Notes: generated from the sequence alone by a model not told the origin. 64,000 bases of DNA from Straminergon stramineum (GCA_963920665.1 OY987271.1:19223350-19287349); one strand, 5' to 3'; shown: positions 25,857-36,616, numbered from the stretch's first letter. Made by a program: numbers and translations.

Positions 25857-25889
25857 TGGCTGGGTTTGCTGACTCAGCAAACCCAGCCA
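25857..25889. repeat. 33 bp perfect palindrome centred on TGACTCA
   Basis: The arm TGGCTGGGTTTGCTGA, one central C, then the exact reverse complement of the arm. The centre is TGACTCA, the GCN4/AP-1-type half-site pair bound by bZIP proteins. It sits in a GC-rich island with no gene in view. Confidence 0.85.
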
Positions 25890-26386
25890 ATTCCTCCCCA
25901 TATTCGGACCCCTGGCTGTCTGGATGAATAACAATAATAATAAGTTAATAATTGGGATTGGGGAACCTAACTGAACCACGGTTCCTTATTAACCAAGTAC
26001 TTTAACCCAGGGTGAGTTCTGGGTTGACTCTGGTCCCCAAATCTCGGTCACCACCAAGTTCAGGGAGTTCTTCCTGGAACTAAGGAATCCTTGAATAGCA
26101 ATAAGTTAAGCAAGCGGAAGAAGAGATCGGGGAGATTCCGAGATCCTGAGATCCTGAGATCAACGGCTGGGAAAGGAATGTCGATCCTCAATGGCCGTCA
26201 GCACTCACTACAGGACAGGACAGGACTGTAGTGAGACACTAGTCACTACCTTACTGGGTCTTTTTTCTTTTCAGCAGGCAACTACAGTAACTTATATTAA
26301 GTTATCCTATGGTTTTTTTCCTCCAGATTTGCACACAGGCAAGCCTGATTGTGGGAGGGTATGTTTTTGAAATATGGAGTATTTTT

Positions 26387-26451
26387 TTTCCCTTCTTTCA
26401 ATGAAAATTATCCGTGTGCTTCCAGAAAAATAAAATATAAAATAAAAATTT
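26387..26451 (+). mobile_element. Micro-retroposon, ~65 bp, type B 3' end
   Basis: The duplication TGGAGTATTTTT at 26375-26386 and 26452-26463 (12/12) flanks an insert containing CAATGAAAATTATCCGTGTG, CTTCCAG and an A-rich tail (AAAAATAAAATATAAAATAAAAA). Confidence 0.8.
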
Positions 26452-27165
26452 TGGAGTATTTTTAAGTTAAGATAGTATTATTATTAATAGTATGGGTGGC
26501 TCATCCCCCTGAAAAGCTCTCTCTCACAGTCAGCCAGTCCCCATGGGAACTTAACTTAACTTAGCTTATTGAGGAAGGCTACTATCAAGGGGGAGCAGGA
26601 ATGTCTGCCAGGGTGAAATGGCCCCCACCCCACGCCTTTGTTGCCCCTTTCTTCACCCCCGGTGGAAAAACATTCGAAGTTTTGATTTTCCTACTCCCTA
26701 TCAAAAATTTAGAGATTTGGTATTTTTTTTCTTCTTGAAACATGGATAGAGATTTGGTATTCATAGTTGGAATCAGGGGCTTCAACTTCAGTCCAGGAAG
26801 CGAAGAAATACAAAAAATAGGGAGCAAATTCAATAACCCACCACCAATCAGGGGGCCATTTTTTAATTTTTTTTAAAAAAAATTTACACTTGTTTTACCC
26901 TTGCCTTAGCTGGGGCCGGACCGGCACCGAGCCATGGGGTGAAGTGAATTCTGGCCCCACACAACCTTGACTTAATTATGAGCCCCCAGGTAAAAAATGT
27001 CTCGCCAGCCCCCATCGGCTCTTCCCCTTGTTTTAGGCTTGCAGACCCAATTCTATATTGTAAAGGGGGTTTGGCATCTACAACTGCGACAGGCGCAAAA
27101 AACAAAAGGAAACCCGGAAAAAAAGAAGTATATTAAGTTAACTTAAGGTTCCCGAACTACTATAA

Positions 27166-27407
27166 TGGGCCGGATTGGATTGTCCCCCTCGCTCGTCCCC
27201 CCCAAGTCATTCCAGGGGCGCATGTAAAAAAAACAAAAACACTATTTTGTGCTTCATTTATTTATCGTCTCTACCTCATCTAGCTAATTTGGGGCCTCCG
27301 ATTGCAAATATGAATTCAAAATTTGAAAATTTTATCACGTGTGAAAAATAAAAAAATTCAGGGTTTTTACTTGGGGACGAGCGAGGGGGTCAATCCACCC
27401 CGGCCCT
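27166..27407. mobile_element. 242 bp MITE with TAA duplication
   Basis: Terminal inverted repeats of about 45 bp share GGGCCGG, GGATTG and the 17-base block CCCCCTCGCTCGTCCCC, followed by AAGT on both arms. It is flanked by TAA at 27163-27165 and 27408-27410. The three-base TWA duplication and GGG...CCC ends suggest a PIF/Harbinger (Tourist-like) element. The interior is AT-rich and non-coding. Confidence 0.7.
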
Positions 27408-27591
27408 TAAATAGACGGATCTGGCTGATCATCGGCATGGATAAAGAGTAACTTCGGTTAAGTTAACTTGCCTGCAGTTATGAACAAAATCTACGGGATT
27501 TGCTATTGACCGAGAGAGCATCAACTGAAGGAATTAGTTACCACGAGCCACTCAGCCTCACTCGGGGTTCAGTTAAAATAAGTTACTTTTT

Positions 27592-27669
27592 GCCACTTGT
27601 GGCTGGCTGGTTTGTATTTTTATTTTTGCAATGAAATTCCGTTTCATTTGTGTCAAAAAAAAAAAAAAG
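27592..27669 (+). mobile_element. Micro-retroposon, 78 bp, type A
   Basis: The duplication TAAGTTACTTTTT at 27579-27591 and 27670-27682 (13/13) flanks GCCACTTGTGGCTGGCTGG, a T-rich linker, GCAATGAAATTCCGTTTCAT then TTGTGTC and a 14-A tail. This is one of three longer copies that define the 3' part of the family, together with 30755 and 32618. Confidence 0.9.
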
Positions 27670-28044
27670 TAAGTTACTTTTTACCTTCAGGCACCCAGGG
27701 GTAATTGGGAGGGGTAATTGGGAGGGTACGTGGCACGTTTTGATTCAACTGACAGAATCCCTCCCTTGCACTTCCACTTGCGGACGGAGCCGGACGGACG
27801 GACGGACTCTGCAGTCTGAATTGCTCCAGCTGTTTTAATTGGTTATTTCATTGCGTCCAGGCTTCAAGTTTGGACTGTTGTGATTTTGCAAGCGAAATTG
27901 AGTTACTTCACCCCCTTTTCAATTTGTGGGACAAAGAAAAAAGAAAAAGAAAAAGAAATAGATAAAAGAAATTTATTGCAATTATTTCTCTTTTCTTTTT
28001 CATTCATATTTTCTTATACAAATGAATATTTTTTTATTTCTTTG

Positions 28045-28568
28045 GGAAAAAAATTGTCAAAAATTGCCTCTTTTTAGGATAGTGAGTTTTTTTTAAAAAT
28101 TCATTTGTACAATATTATACTAGAATATTGTGGGAATGTGTGGAAAAAAATTATGAAATTTTGACTAAACAAATTGAAAGATGATAACCTTGTAAGTTTG
28201 AAGTACAAGTTTTTTCCAACCTTGTCCAACATAGTCAACAAACTCAAATTCCTCCTAGAATGAGATTTTTGCACTTCACATGGATATTCTTTTGAAATTT
28301 GCATCCTACATAATATTGTTTAGGTATGTACCTACCAAGTTTGAGAAGTAGAGGTGGAGTTTTCTACATGTTGCCAAAAATTGCATGCATCATAGCTTTT
28401 GACAAAGGCACCTAATCAAAAAAAATAACTACATTTTCACCAAGGGATATTAATATGTCTATACCCTATGTCAAAATTTTGAAAGCATCCAACCAAAATT
28501 GACTTCATGTGAAGCTACCCAAAATTTTTTGTGTACATCAAACGGTCATTTGGTCCTTTGAGTGTTAA
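28045..28568 (+). mobile_element. Left-truncated TTAA element
   Basis: It is colinear with 43830-44140 (shared ATTGTGGGAATGTGTGGAAA, TTCCTCC and CACTTCACATG) and ends GGTCCTTTGAGTGTTAA at 28568. It lacks a left terminal TTAACCCC. Confidence 0.55.
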
Positions 28569-28627
28569 ACAAAATCAACATCATTTTGAAAAATAAGTTG
28601 CCCTTCCAACTACACTATTCATTCTAT

Positions 28628-28857
28628 TTAACCCTTGAACAACGCGGTAGACAATTATTGTCCGATGAATGACAAAGAATTCTCCTATTTTGAACAGGAT
28701 TGCAACGATTCATCCTCGGAATTAGGGGTGGAAAGAGAAGATCTTCTACAATAGTTTGACTCCCAATGAATATTTATGTTTTTTCTAAAGTGGATGATGT
28801 CACATGGTTCTAAAATGGTTGATTTCCACGGTCACGAGCCCGGCGTTCAAGGGTTAA
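28628..28857 (+). mobile_element. TTAA MITE, 230 bp family 1, copy 1
   Basis: It starts TTAACCCTTGAACAACGCGG and ends CCCGGCGTTCAAGGGTTAA, so the inverted repeats agree over most of 19 bases. The interior includes GAATTCTCC, GGGGTGGAAAG and AGTGGATGATGTCACATGG. Copies 31966-32200 (same strand) and 34364-34593 (opposite strand) are colinear along the whole length. Confidence 0.85.
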
Positions 28858-29715
28858 TGTTGTAGTCTTTATTAATTTTGCCTCTAAATTTACAAAAACC
28901 ACGTAAGCTATGAGACTTAGAGGATTGTAATTTCTAAAGGAATCACAAGGCAATTGCAAAGCCAATATCACAACATTTGCAGATAAATAGTATGGTCATA
29001 TTAAAATATTGATGTGTACATTACATAGAACAAAGAATATTGTGAAGCCCTCAAGGTTCAAAGTTCCAAAATGGATTACCAATATTAAGGATTTCTTGCA
29101 TGTTCCTATGATGTTGAATTTTCATGGGTTTTCTTATTAAAATTGTATTGAAAGTAAGGGCATGCATTATCTTTATGTGAATGTAGAATATTATTCTATT
29201 CAGTGGCCAAAAGAAAAAGTTGTGCATTCCTAAATACAAAATGCTTAAGCAAGGTCAACACAAAATTTATTTTAAAACAAAAAAAATTGAAGAAAATCAA
29301 ATCAAGCATTACAATCTTGTAATTAACAAGTATTTTTTATTTGAAAGTTTACAAAAGGTTAGAAAAAAAATTGAGGCTACTCTTACACATTTCCATTAAA
29401 ATTCTCTCGCATATTCTCCTACATTGTTTAAGATAAGCAATGTTGACATGGTCAAAAAAATTTCAATTTAGATTATTTGTCTATACTATCAAATAGTCAA
29501 GATGGCCATCATCATCATAATAAAGGAGTACAAGTGCTAAAATTAGCCCTTGGAAGGGCAAATATGCAAATTTTGAATAATTAACCAACTTGCAAAAAAA
29601 TCAATTTTCAATCCAATGTTGATTTCTTTTAAATAAAAATTATTCTACAACTATAGATAAATATAAATGTGCAACAAGTCACGTGATATAATTACCCTAA
29701 TAAAGTAATACATAT
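28858..29715. other. AT-rich intergenic DNA, nothing recognised
   Basis: Only short frames (62 codons at most) and no element ends. Confidence 0.4.
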
Positions 29716-29728
29716 AAAAGAAACCATG

Positions 29729-30111
29729 GTTGCTAGCATGTGAGCCTAGGAACTTAAGAGTCTAGATTCCTAGATTATTGGTATGTATATTATAGGTACC
29801 TTCCATAGTTCTAGGATGTTTATAATTATAGGTGTTTATGTTGTAAATACCTATGTTATAAGCACCTTCTATGATTATAGGATGTTTATATAATAAGTGC
29901 CTAATTATATTATGGGTGTTTATGTTATAGGCACCTTTCATAGTTATAGTATATTTATATTATAAATACTTGTATTATAAGCACCTTACATGGTTATAGG
30001 ATACTCATATTATAAGTATGTATGTTATAAACACCTTCAATAGTTGTAGAATATCTACTTACACCCAGGTTCTAGGCTCACATTTCTAGACTCACATACT
30101 AGCCTCATTGC
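29729..30111. mobile_element. Element with 13 bp duplication and internal tandem repeats, copy 1
   Basis: It is flanked by AAAAGAAACCATG at 29716-29728 and 30112-30124. The ends are inverted: GCTAGCATGTGAGCCTAG on the left pairs with CTAGACTCACATACTAGC on the right. The interior is a degenerate array of about 80-100 base units of the type TATAAGCACCTT..ATGGTTATAGGAT. The 9-13 bp duplication suggests a Mutator-like element. It is related to 39707-39962. Confidence 0.65.
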
Positions 30112-30615
30112 AAAAGAAACCATGTATTTGGGATCAACACATCAATTGACATCACAACATATGTGTCCCGATATATAATGTCATTGCAAGTCAAGATGAA
30201 AAAATTGCTTCAATAATTAATAATTTTAGAATTTTTTTCTACTTGTGAAAAGTCATCGGAATGGTATTGAAAAAAATCTATTTGTTGGTTAGCAAACAAA
30301 TAAAAGGTGTTCGAATTAACATGTTTCCAATGCAAAATTGCAATTTATCCTAAACTTTTTAGATACACCAAGGGAAACAAACAACAAGTTGAAAAGGTAA
30401 TAAAAATTTATATTTTATATTATTATTATTCATCAAAGAATGGATTTTTCCATTAGTTATATATATATTTTTCAAATTCTAATTTAATATGTGAATGACA
30501 TGATTTTTTCTTTAGGTGTTGCAAAGTGGCTTAAAGTCATCCAAAAGTTGTAGGGTGGGGGGCTAAAAAATAAGTTTGTTTTTTCCATATACTGAAAGAT
30601 TTGAATTTTTTTAAT

Positions 30616-30625
30616 CCCCCCCCCC
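30616..30625. repeat. Poly(C) tract
   Basis: Ten C in AT-rich DNA. Similar runs lie at 34305-34314 (10 C), 45526-45537 (12 C) and the pair at 51000-51085. Confidence 0.7.
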
Positions 30626-30754
30626 TCCTGTCAATTGTTTCAACACGATGGTATCTTCAAAGTCATTACTTAATTTTGAATATACAATTTACAAAAAGTT
30701 CACTTTTTTTCAAGTTTTTAGATGTTGAAGTTGTATATGAAAACACTAGTGTAC

Positions 30755-30867
30755 ATGGGTCGTGTCTATGTCCTCTCCTCCCGCCAAGCCACTTGTAGTT
30801 GGTTGGTCTTGTATTATTTCTCTTTTGCAATGAAATCCCATTTCATTTGTTTCAGAAAACAAAAAAC
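30755..30867 (+). mobile_element. Micro-retroposon, 113 bp, longest type A copy
   Basis: It is flanked by AAAACACTAGTGTAC (30740-30754) and AAAGCACTAGTCTAC (30868-30882), 13 of 15 bases identical. The insert extends about 30 bases further 5' than the other copies (GTCGTGTCTATGTCC...), then has GCCACTTGTAGTTGGTTGG, TTGCAATGAAATCCCATTTC, TTTGTTTC and an AAAACAAAAAAC tail. Confidence 0.8.
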
Positions 30868-30882
30868 AAAGCACTAGTCTAC

Positions 30883-31120
30883 TACCAACTATATAATTCT
30901 TTCAAAAATTTACAACATTTTAGTGTACTAACACAATTTCTAGTTGTTCATGTCACCTCCATTCCAAAAAAAATCTTATATGCAAATTTCTCAAACATGG
31001 TAGGAGAATGGCACCATATTGAAAATACGATACATCCATTTCTCTTCAACATTATAGTTATAGTCTCACAATTCCTATGCAATTTTACACTCAAAATTGG
31101 CATGCACACTAAGATGTAAG
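30883..31120 (-). mobile_element. Fragment of a TTAA element related to 49993-50821
   Basis: Read in reverse, it follows 50128-50330 with the same order of stretches: ACACAATTT.TAGTTG.TCATGTCACCTCCA, then GAAAATACNA, then CTCACAA.TTCTATGCAATTT and CACTCAAAATTGG. Neither terminal TTAA is present. Confidence 0.55.
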
Positions 31121-31189
31121 ATCTATAAACATTTATATACTCATATTTTGAAAATTAAAAAGACAAAAACAATTTGTTTCATTAGGGGA

Positions 31190-31965
31190 TAACTGTAGGG
31201 ACTAGGTCCATGCTCTTTTTTGCATAAGAAAAGCGCACTTACCGTAGGGGGGTACCTTACCTTACCTTACCTTACCCTACCCGCAGCTGGTCGGTCCGTC
31301 CGTCCGTCCGTCCGTCTTCGACCTTCTGACAGCATCCCCATGATCTCCCCCAATCAGTCAGTCAACCCAACGACAGTTAAATTTGAACCCCCTCCCCAAG
31401 AAACTGATTGAGTGCCGTGATTTGGCAACACGGCAACACCAGTGAGCATCAGTCACGGCAGCCGGCACTGCAGTCCAAATCACCAAATCAGTCTGCATGG
31501 CGGATTTTTTTTTCTTAACATTAAATTAACTTAACATTACATTACATTACATTACTGGAGGTACGTTAAGATACCACTTAACTTATGTTACTAGTTACCC
31601 CAGTAGTAAGTTCAGTTATTTGAAGCTTATTAGTTTAATGAGGGGAAGGGTACAGAAGATTGGCTTGAATGGGGAAAGTAGATATCTGATGGCCTTGGGA
31701 TCCCCTTTGGCAATGGCAAGCCTGCCTGACCAGACGCCTGGGGGCTAGCCTACTTAATAAGCTGGTGGCCACTTACTAGATTTGGCACAGGATCATAGAA
31801 AACAACAGTAATTTTGCCGGAACGAGGGGCGGGCTTGGGCGACCGTGGCTAAGCAAGCAGTTCGGCAACTCTCCTATGACCGTGGAGTTCGGGGTCGATC
31901 CACGGGCTACTGAAGTCAGTGGGAAATGGTCTGTCAATTGGGGGTTCAGGTACATTTGGCATAAG
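31190..31965. other. GC-rich island with CCTTA and CCGT arrays
   Basis: It contains (CCTTA)5 at about 31254-31279, (CCGT)5 at about 31291-31314, (CATTA)4 at about 31530-31555 and several AGTAAGTT/TAAC words. No protein-like frame. Confidence 0.5.
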
Positions 31966-32200
31966 TTAACCCCGAAAACAATGCGGTGGACGGTTTTTTG
32001 GTCCGATGAACGTCAAGGAATTCTCCTTTGTAGGACAGAATTGCAACTATTCATCCTCAGAATTAGGGGTGGAAAGGGGAGATCTTCTACAGTAGTTTGA
32101 CTCCCAGCAAGTATTTTTTATTTATTTTTAAAGTGGATGATGTCACATGGTTCCAAAATGTCTGATTTCCATGGTCACCAACCCAACGTTCAAGGGTTAA
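31966..32200 (+). mobile_element. TTAA MITE, 230 bp family 1, copy 2
   Basis: It starts TTAACCCCGAAAACAATGCGG and ends CCCAACGTTCAAGGGTTAA, 235 bp. It is colinear with 28628-28857 with scattered substitutions and an AT-rich length difference around 32115-32130. Confidence 0.85.
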
Positions 32201-32330
32201 GTCATTTTGGTAGCACCACATGGCATCTTGTGAATGGTGTGAGGTGATGTGGATCCTTGAGAGTATGGCATGGAAATTCAATCTTTGGTGCACGAGTGCT
32301 GAATCAACCCTCCACGTACAGTAGTTGAGA
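32201..32330 (+). repeat. Dispersed repeat shared with 47820-47930
   Basis: GTCATTTT, then CATCTTGTGAATGGTGTGAG and GTGA..TGGA occur here and at 47820-47881, and the similarity continues with gaps through GGAAATT, ACGA, AATCA and CAC.TAC.GTA. A TTAA MITE borders the copy here directly, but the other copy lies about 60 bases from its MITE. Confidence 0.55.
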
Positions 32331-32617
32331 AAGTTTGAACTCAAGCGGTTATTAGTAAGTGAGTCATGAATTCTCATCTTAAATGTAGCATTGCAATGAC
32401 CAAAATTTTCAAACCATTGATTGAGAAAAGGGTGGGGAGCAATAAACATAACATATGCACACTACTAGGATTGCATAAAATAGACAATGTGGACTTCGGT
32501 CATATACAAGCAAGGCAACACTTGTAACAAAATCCAACAATTGGAAGATTCAACATTTGCAATGCCTATAAGTGCATGCTACTTCATGATGCCTTGTATC
32601 CAAAAAAATGTGTCTAG

Positions 32618-32693
32618 CCCACCAGGCCACTTGTGGCTGGCGGTTTTGTATTCTTTTCTCTTTCGCAATGAAATTTTGTTTCATTTGTGTCAA
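32618..32693 (+). mobile_element. Micro-retroposon, 76 bp, type A
   Basis: It is flanked by AAAAAAATGTGTCTAG (32602-32617) and AAAAAAATGTGTTTAG (32694-32709), 15 of 16 identical. The insert holds CCACCAGGCCACTTGTGGCT, GCAATGAAATTTTGTTTCAT, TTGTGTC and the start of the A tail. Confidence 0.85.
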
Positions 32694-32817
32694 AAAAAAA
32701 TGTGTTTAGAACTACATTTACAAAGCCTTCACCTAGTTAATCCTTTTATGCACTTGTCTACCAAAATTGTGTCTTCTAAGACTGTGAAAAATATTGTGGC
32801 TTTATACTACAATATGG

Positions 32818-32820
<3 letters not shown>

Positions 32821-32897
<77 letters not shown>
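32821..32897. repeat. (TA)n microsatellite, ~77 bp
   Basis: An uninterrupted TA run. The chance frame through it (32487-32948) encodes only Ile/Tyr alternation and is not a gene. Confidence 0.95.
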
Positions 32898-32900
<3 letters not shown>

Positions 32901-32947
32901 ATGCTCTATACTATTTTGCAAAACTTCATCATTTGTGCATTAAGGTA

Positions 32948-33157
32948 GAGGGCTGGTAAAACCAACAAGGGTCTTGAATGGATCAAATGTGCCCACCAAT
33001 ATCATTTTAGGATGTAAACATGTGCCCATTGTACATGCTTTAAGTTCTTTTGAAAACTGACATAGAGCATGTATCATAAACATGCATTAATGATCTTGAA
33101 TGATCACCTTGCACCCATTTGATTTATTTTAGAACCCTTGTTGGTTTCACAACCCTC
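32948..33157. mobile_element. 210 bp MITE with TA duplication
   Basis: The left end GAGGGCTGGTAAAACCAACA and the reverse complement of the right end (GAGGGTTGTGAAACCAACA) match closely over about 25 bases including AAGGGT. It is flanked by TA at 32946-32947 and 33158-33159. A second inner pair (ACATGTGCCC..ACATGC / GCATGTAT..ACATGC) makes the centre partly palindromic. Tc1/mariner-type by its duplication. Confidence 0.75.
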
Positions 33158-33159
33158 TA

Positions 33160-34363
33160 ACAATAAAAAGAGATTATGGGGGCATCAAACAACAATATGA
33201 GATTACAACCCATTATGAGCATTAAGCTAGGGCACATGTAGGCTTTTGGAACCATGCTCTCACATTGTAGCTTGGTGCTACAAGACCTTCTTTCTACCAT
33301 TGTTGAATGGGATGAAATCCCTCATAGTCACCAAATGTAGTTTCAATGTACAATGATATTATCAAATAATGGAAGAATGTCTATGCATTTAGACGAGTAA
33401 GTGATGTTGCATTTATACTCCATATGTCTATATATGGAAATAGCTTCCATCACTTGAGTGAAAAATAGCAACTCATTGCACCAACAATAAAAATTTATAA
33501 ATATCTTGTTGTTTGTTTTTATTTTTCTTCTTTGGAGGGCACAAATCGAAATTCATTTCAATTCCAATGAAACAATCACTAAATTCTTGATTTTAAATTT
33601 GCACTTGCATGGCTTGTCCTCAAGTGGAAATATCTCTTTCTCTCTCTCTATCCCTTCGAAACAAGAATCCATATTATAATATTCCCTAATCTCATCAAAT
33701 TTGTTACTAGAAAAAACTATCTATCAAAGATGCAAGATTAAATTTCAAAACATCACCTTGCTACATCTTATCCAACATCAAGAATATGAACTTTGGACCC
33801 CTTAAGTAGGGCCTTAGAGATTACCCCCTAAAAGCCCAATTTTGACCTAATGAAATGTTTTTATGCCAATTTGAGTAGATCCTTTTTGACCTTTTTTAGG
33901 TTCAATTTGGTTTATTGCTTGACCAACAAGAGTAATGCTCTTTAGTAATTCTAGTGGCATGAAATATGAACTCATTTGAATTATACATTTTACAATACCA
34001 TGAATTGAATGAATGTCTCTTTTAGAACCTGCAAAGTCCTTTATTCTTTTTTTTTTATAGGATTTTCAAGTAGGATTCTCTAAAAGCAATCACTAACACA
34101 AAGCTATCATTTTGCTTCCTTCAATGTATCAATTGCATACATTTCAAGAAGTGGTTGTTGTTAGTGACCTATGAGTTTCATCTTAAAAAATTTGTAACTA
34201 ATTCCACAAAGGTCCAAAAAATATGAAACGACTTGTGTTAGATGCCAATTCCATTTATTTCTTCCTACAAAAATCTACTGAAAATTGTCCCAAGGAGTTT
34301 AGCTCCCCCCCCCCTCGTCACATGCTATTAGCTCTTTAAAGGTTGCTTTAAGAAGAGACTACC
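33160..34363. other. AT-rich intergenic DNA, nothing recognised
   Basis: No element ends and no credible frame. A ten-C run is at 34305. Confidence 0.4.
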
Positions 34364-34593
34364 TTAACCCTTGAATGCCGGGTAGGTGACCGTGAAAATT
34401 AGCCATTTTGGAACCATGTGACATCATTCACTTTAGAAAAAACGGAAATACTCATTGGGAGTCAAACTATTGTAGAAGATCTTTCCTTTCCACCCCTAAT
34501 TTCGAGGATGAATAGTTACAATTCTGTCCTACACAAGAGAATTCCTTGTCATTCATCGGACAATAATCGTCTGCCACATCCTTCAAAGGTTAA
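34364..34593 (-). mobile_element. TTAA MITE, 230 bp family 1, copy 3
   Basis: It starts TTAACCCTTGAATGCCGGG and ends ATCCTTCAAAGGTTAA. In reverse complement it is colinear with 28628-28857, including CCATGTGACATCATTCACTT, CTTTCCACCCCTAATT and GAGAATTCCTTG. Confidence 0.85.
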
Positions 34594-34659
34594 CTTACAC
34601 AGTGCACTTCAGTTGTTTCCAAACCAAGGAATTTTACATTTTTTCTAAAGATCCTGATT

Positions 34660-35780
34660 TTTCTTTATACTACCACATGCAAATGCGCAATAAGGGCACG
34701 GAATTTGAAACTGGATCGGATCAAGAGGGATTCTTCCAGAAAGAGGATATGGCACACAACATCCCTTCCGGCCTTCCCTTCCGGTCTTCCCTTCGAGGGA
34801 ATCAAAGATGCGCTCGCCAACACCAACCAAAGGGCCCCAGGGCGCAACTCCCAAGGCCCAAGGCCCGAGGGGTCTGCTGCTGCTGCTGCTGCTGGGCTTT
34901 TGTCCACTTGTGGCCAACAGTAAGTTAGGCGCACTTCACCCCACGACAAAACCCACCCCCGCTTCGAGCCAAAAACCACCCCCGCTAGGGGCCAAAAACC
35001 ACCCGAGCCAAGCCGGGCCGGGCCGGGTCCAGTCCAACCCTAGGACCCGACCTGACCCGACCCGACCCGACCCGACCCAGCGTCCGTCCATCCGCAGGCA
35101 GGCAGGCAGGCAGGCAGGCAAGCAGGTCCGCGGCCGAATCTTTGATCGTTGGGGTCATCCGTCTTGTACACCCCAAGCCAAGATCTAACGCACCAATCCC
35201 GGCACGCCAGCACCCATGCAAATCTTTGTACTCCACCACTTCCTCTGTAGCCAATGAGAAGTGACGTGACGTGGCTGGCTGGGAGTGGTGGGACCCGACC
35301 CGACCCGACCGGACCGGGCGGAGAATAATATAACAGGTCAAACCCGTCCCACCCGCGATCCCGGGTACTACGGTACTATAATACTACAGTAGCTTACTAA
35401 TAATAATGCTGCATGCCGGGGCCTGCCACTGGGACCAATCTATCCCTGCGGTGACCTGGCACGGGTATTTTTAAATGGCTTCGGGGCCCCATGGCCGTGC
35501 CTGGGGGGGGGCCTGTTTTCCACCCTTTTCTAACCCTTTTTATTCTATTTTTTTATTCTATTTTTTTAAGGTCATTTTTGGGGAACTGCTACCCTGTAAG
35601 TTAAAGTACTCTCTCTCTCTCTCCCCACTGGTCGCCATTTCGGCGGGGTCTGGGCCTCTGGGCTGGTGGGTCGCTGGTGACTGAATGATCTCGGGGCTGT
35701 CTCCTTTTTAACGGAATTTTTAATTTCGTGTGGGCTAAGGTACCCTACTTTAATTCGGGGATCAGGAATGAATTCAGGAT
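34660..35780. other. GC-rich island with tetra- and pentanucleotide arrays
   Basis: It contains (GCT)6-type repeats at about 34878-34898, GGGCC repeats at about 35013-35028, (CGACC)n at about 35047-35080 and 35293-35312, (GGCA)n at about 35096-35125 and (CT)n at about 35611-35623. The frames here (up to about 126 codons) are products of stop-free GC repeats and are not supported as genes. Confidence 0.5.
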
Positions 35781-36171
35781 CCTTTTAGGGATCAAGGAGG
35801 TAGACCAAAGGTCGGAATTTCTGCAACTTTTTATTATTAACAATATACTAAGAATAAGACCTCCGTACAAAAGTTGGAAGTAGTAGAAATTGATGCGTTA
35901 AATTAATTAATCAGTCATATTTTAATATCATGCTGGGATCTACCACCATTGGGATCCAATGATTTATCAATCAAATTTTTAATTCAAAAACTTGAAAATG
36001 GCTTTAGCAAGTGGATTGACTCTTTGTCTTTGTGATTGTTGTCTATGAGCTCAAAATGGTAAACGAAAATCCTGGCGAATTTTTGGAACTTCTGGATTTT
36101 TTTTTCGTTTATTCAAAATTGATTATGAAAGGCTAAATTTGTGAAGTCAAATATACTTTCTCTCTTTGTAT
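35781..36171. other. AT-rich intergenic DNA, nothing recognised
   Basis: No frame or repeat with definable limits. Confidence 0.4.
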
Positions 36172-36182
36172 TGTGTACCCTA

Positions 36183-36218
36183 GAAATTGTCCATGTGTTT
36201 CCAGAAAGAAAGAAAAAC
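36183..36218 (+). mobile_element. Micro-retroposon, 36 bp, type B 3' end
   Basis: The duplication TGTGTACCCTA at 36172-36182 and 36219-36229 (11/11) flanks GAAATTGTCCATGTGTTTCC followed by an AGAAAG-type tail. With so short an insert the family is recognised only from the shared GTCC.TGTGTTTCCAGAAA phrase. Confidence 0.8.
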
Positions 36219-36616
36219 TGTGTACCCTATAGCTGTTCATGAACTAACATGAACATTTGAATCTTGTACAAAGGCCAATGGCTCCATCAATTAATACAAA
36301 ATGAAAAATCAAGATTCTATGTCATTAGGATAGATTTTGATTCATTTGTTGTTCAAAATTAGAATGCCTAGTCCTTGATTGGTTGATTTTTTTTTAATAT
36401 TGAAAACTTCTTGAAAAAAATCATTGACTAAAGATATCCATGTTATCATATTGAGTCAAATTTCTCAAGGGTTTTTTTTTAGACAATGAATGGTGTTTTA
36501 CAAATTTTATAAACCAAGAGGCCTACATTTGTAAATAATTAAGTGCGATACCCCATACAAGGCAAACAAATTATTGAAGTGTCTACCTAAAGACCTTAAA
36601 GTCCATAATAAATTAT

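Larger units (their letters stand above)
25720..27480. other. GC-rich island with simple repeats and palindromes
   Basis: Composition is balanced to GC-rich, with frequent TTAACTTA/CTACAGTA-type words, the 33-base palindrome at 25857, a 32-base hairpin at 26204-26235 (arms CTCACTACAG/CTGTAGTGAG), a perfect TTAAGTTAACTTAA at about 27132-27145, one micro-retroposon and one TAA MITE. No coding frame is credible. Confidence 0.5.

Noticed and set aside
26617..26863. Possible MITE with AATGGCCCCC / GGGGGCCATT inverted ends
   Set aside because: Only ten bases pair and no flanking duplication was found.
32487..32948. 153-codon frame
   Set aside because: Its second half is the TA microsatellite read as alternating Ile/Tyr, and its first part crosses a retroposon.
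35047..35080. Cluster of CCGAC cores as DREB/CBF binding sites
   Set aside because: The base before CCGAC is C in the array, whereas the DRE core needs A or G. The array is a simple pentanucleotide repeat.
34645..35341. Several 90-126 codon frames on both strands
   Set aside because: They arise from stop-free GC repeats (GCT, CCGAC, GGCA) and translate to low-complexity sequence on every frame.
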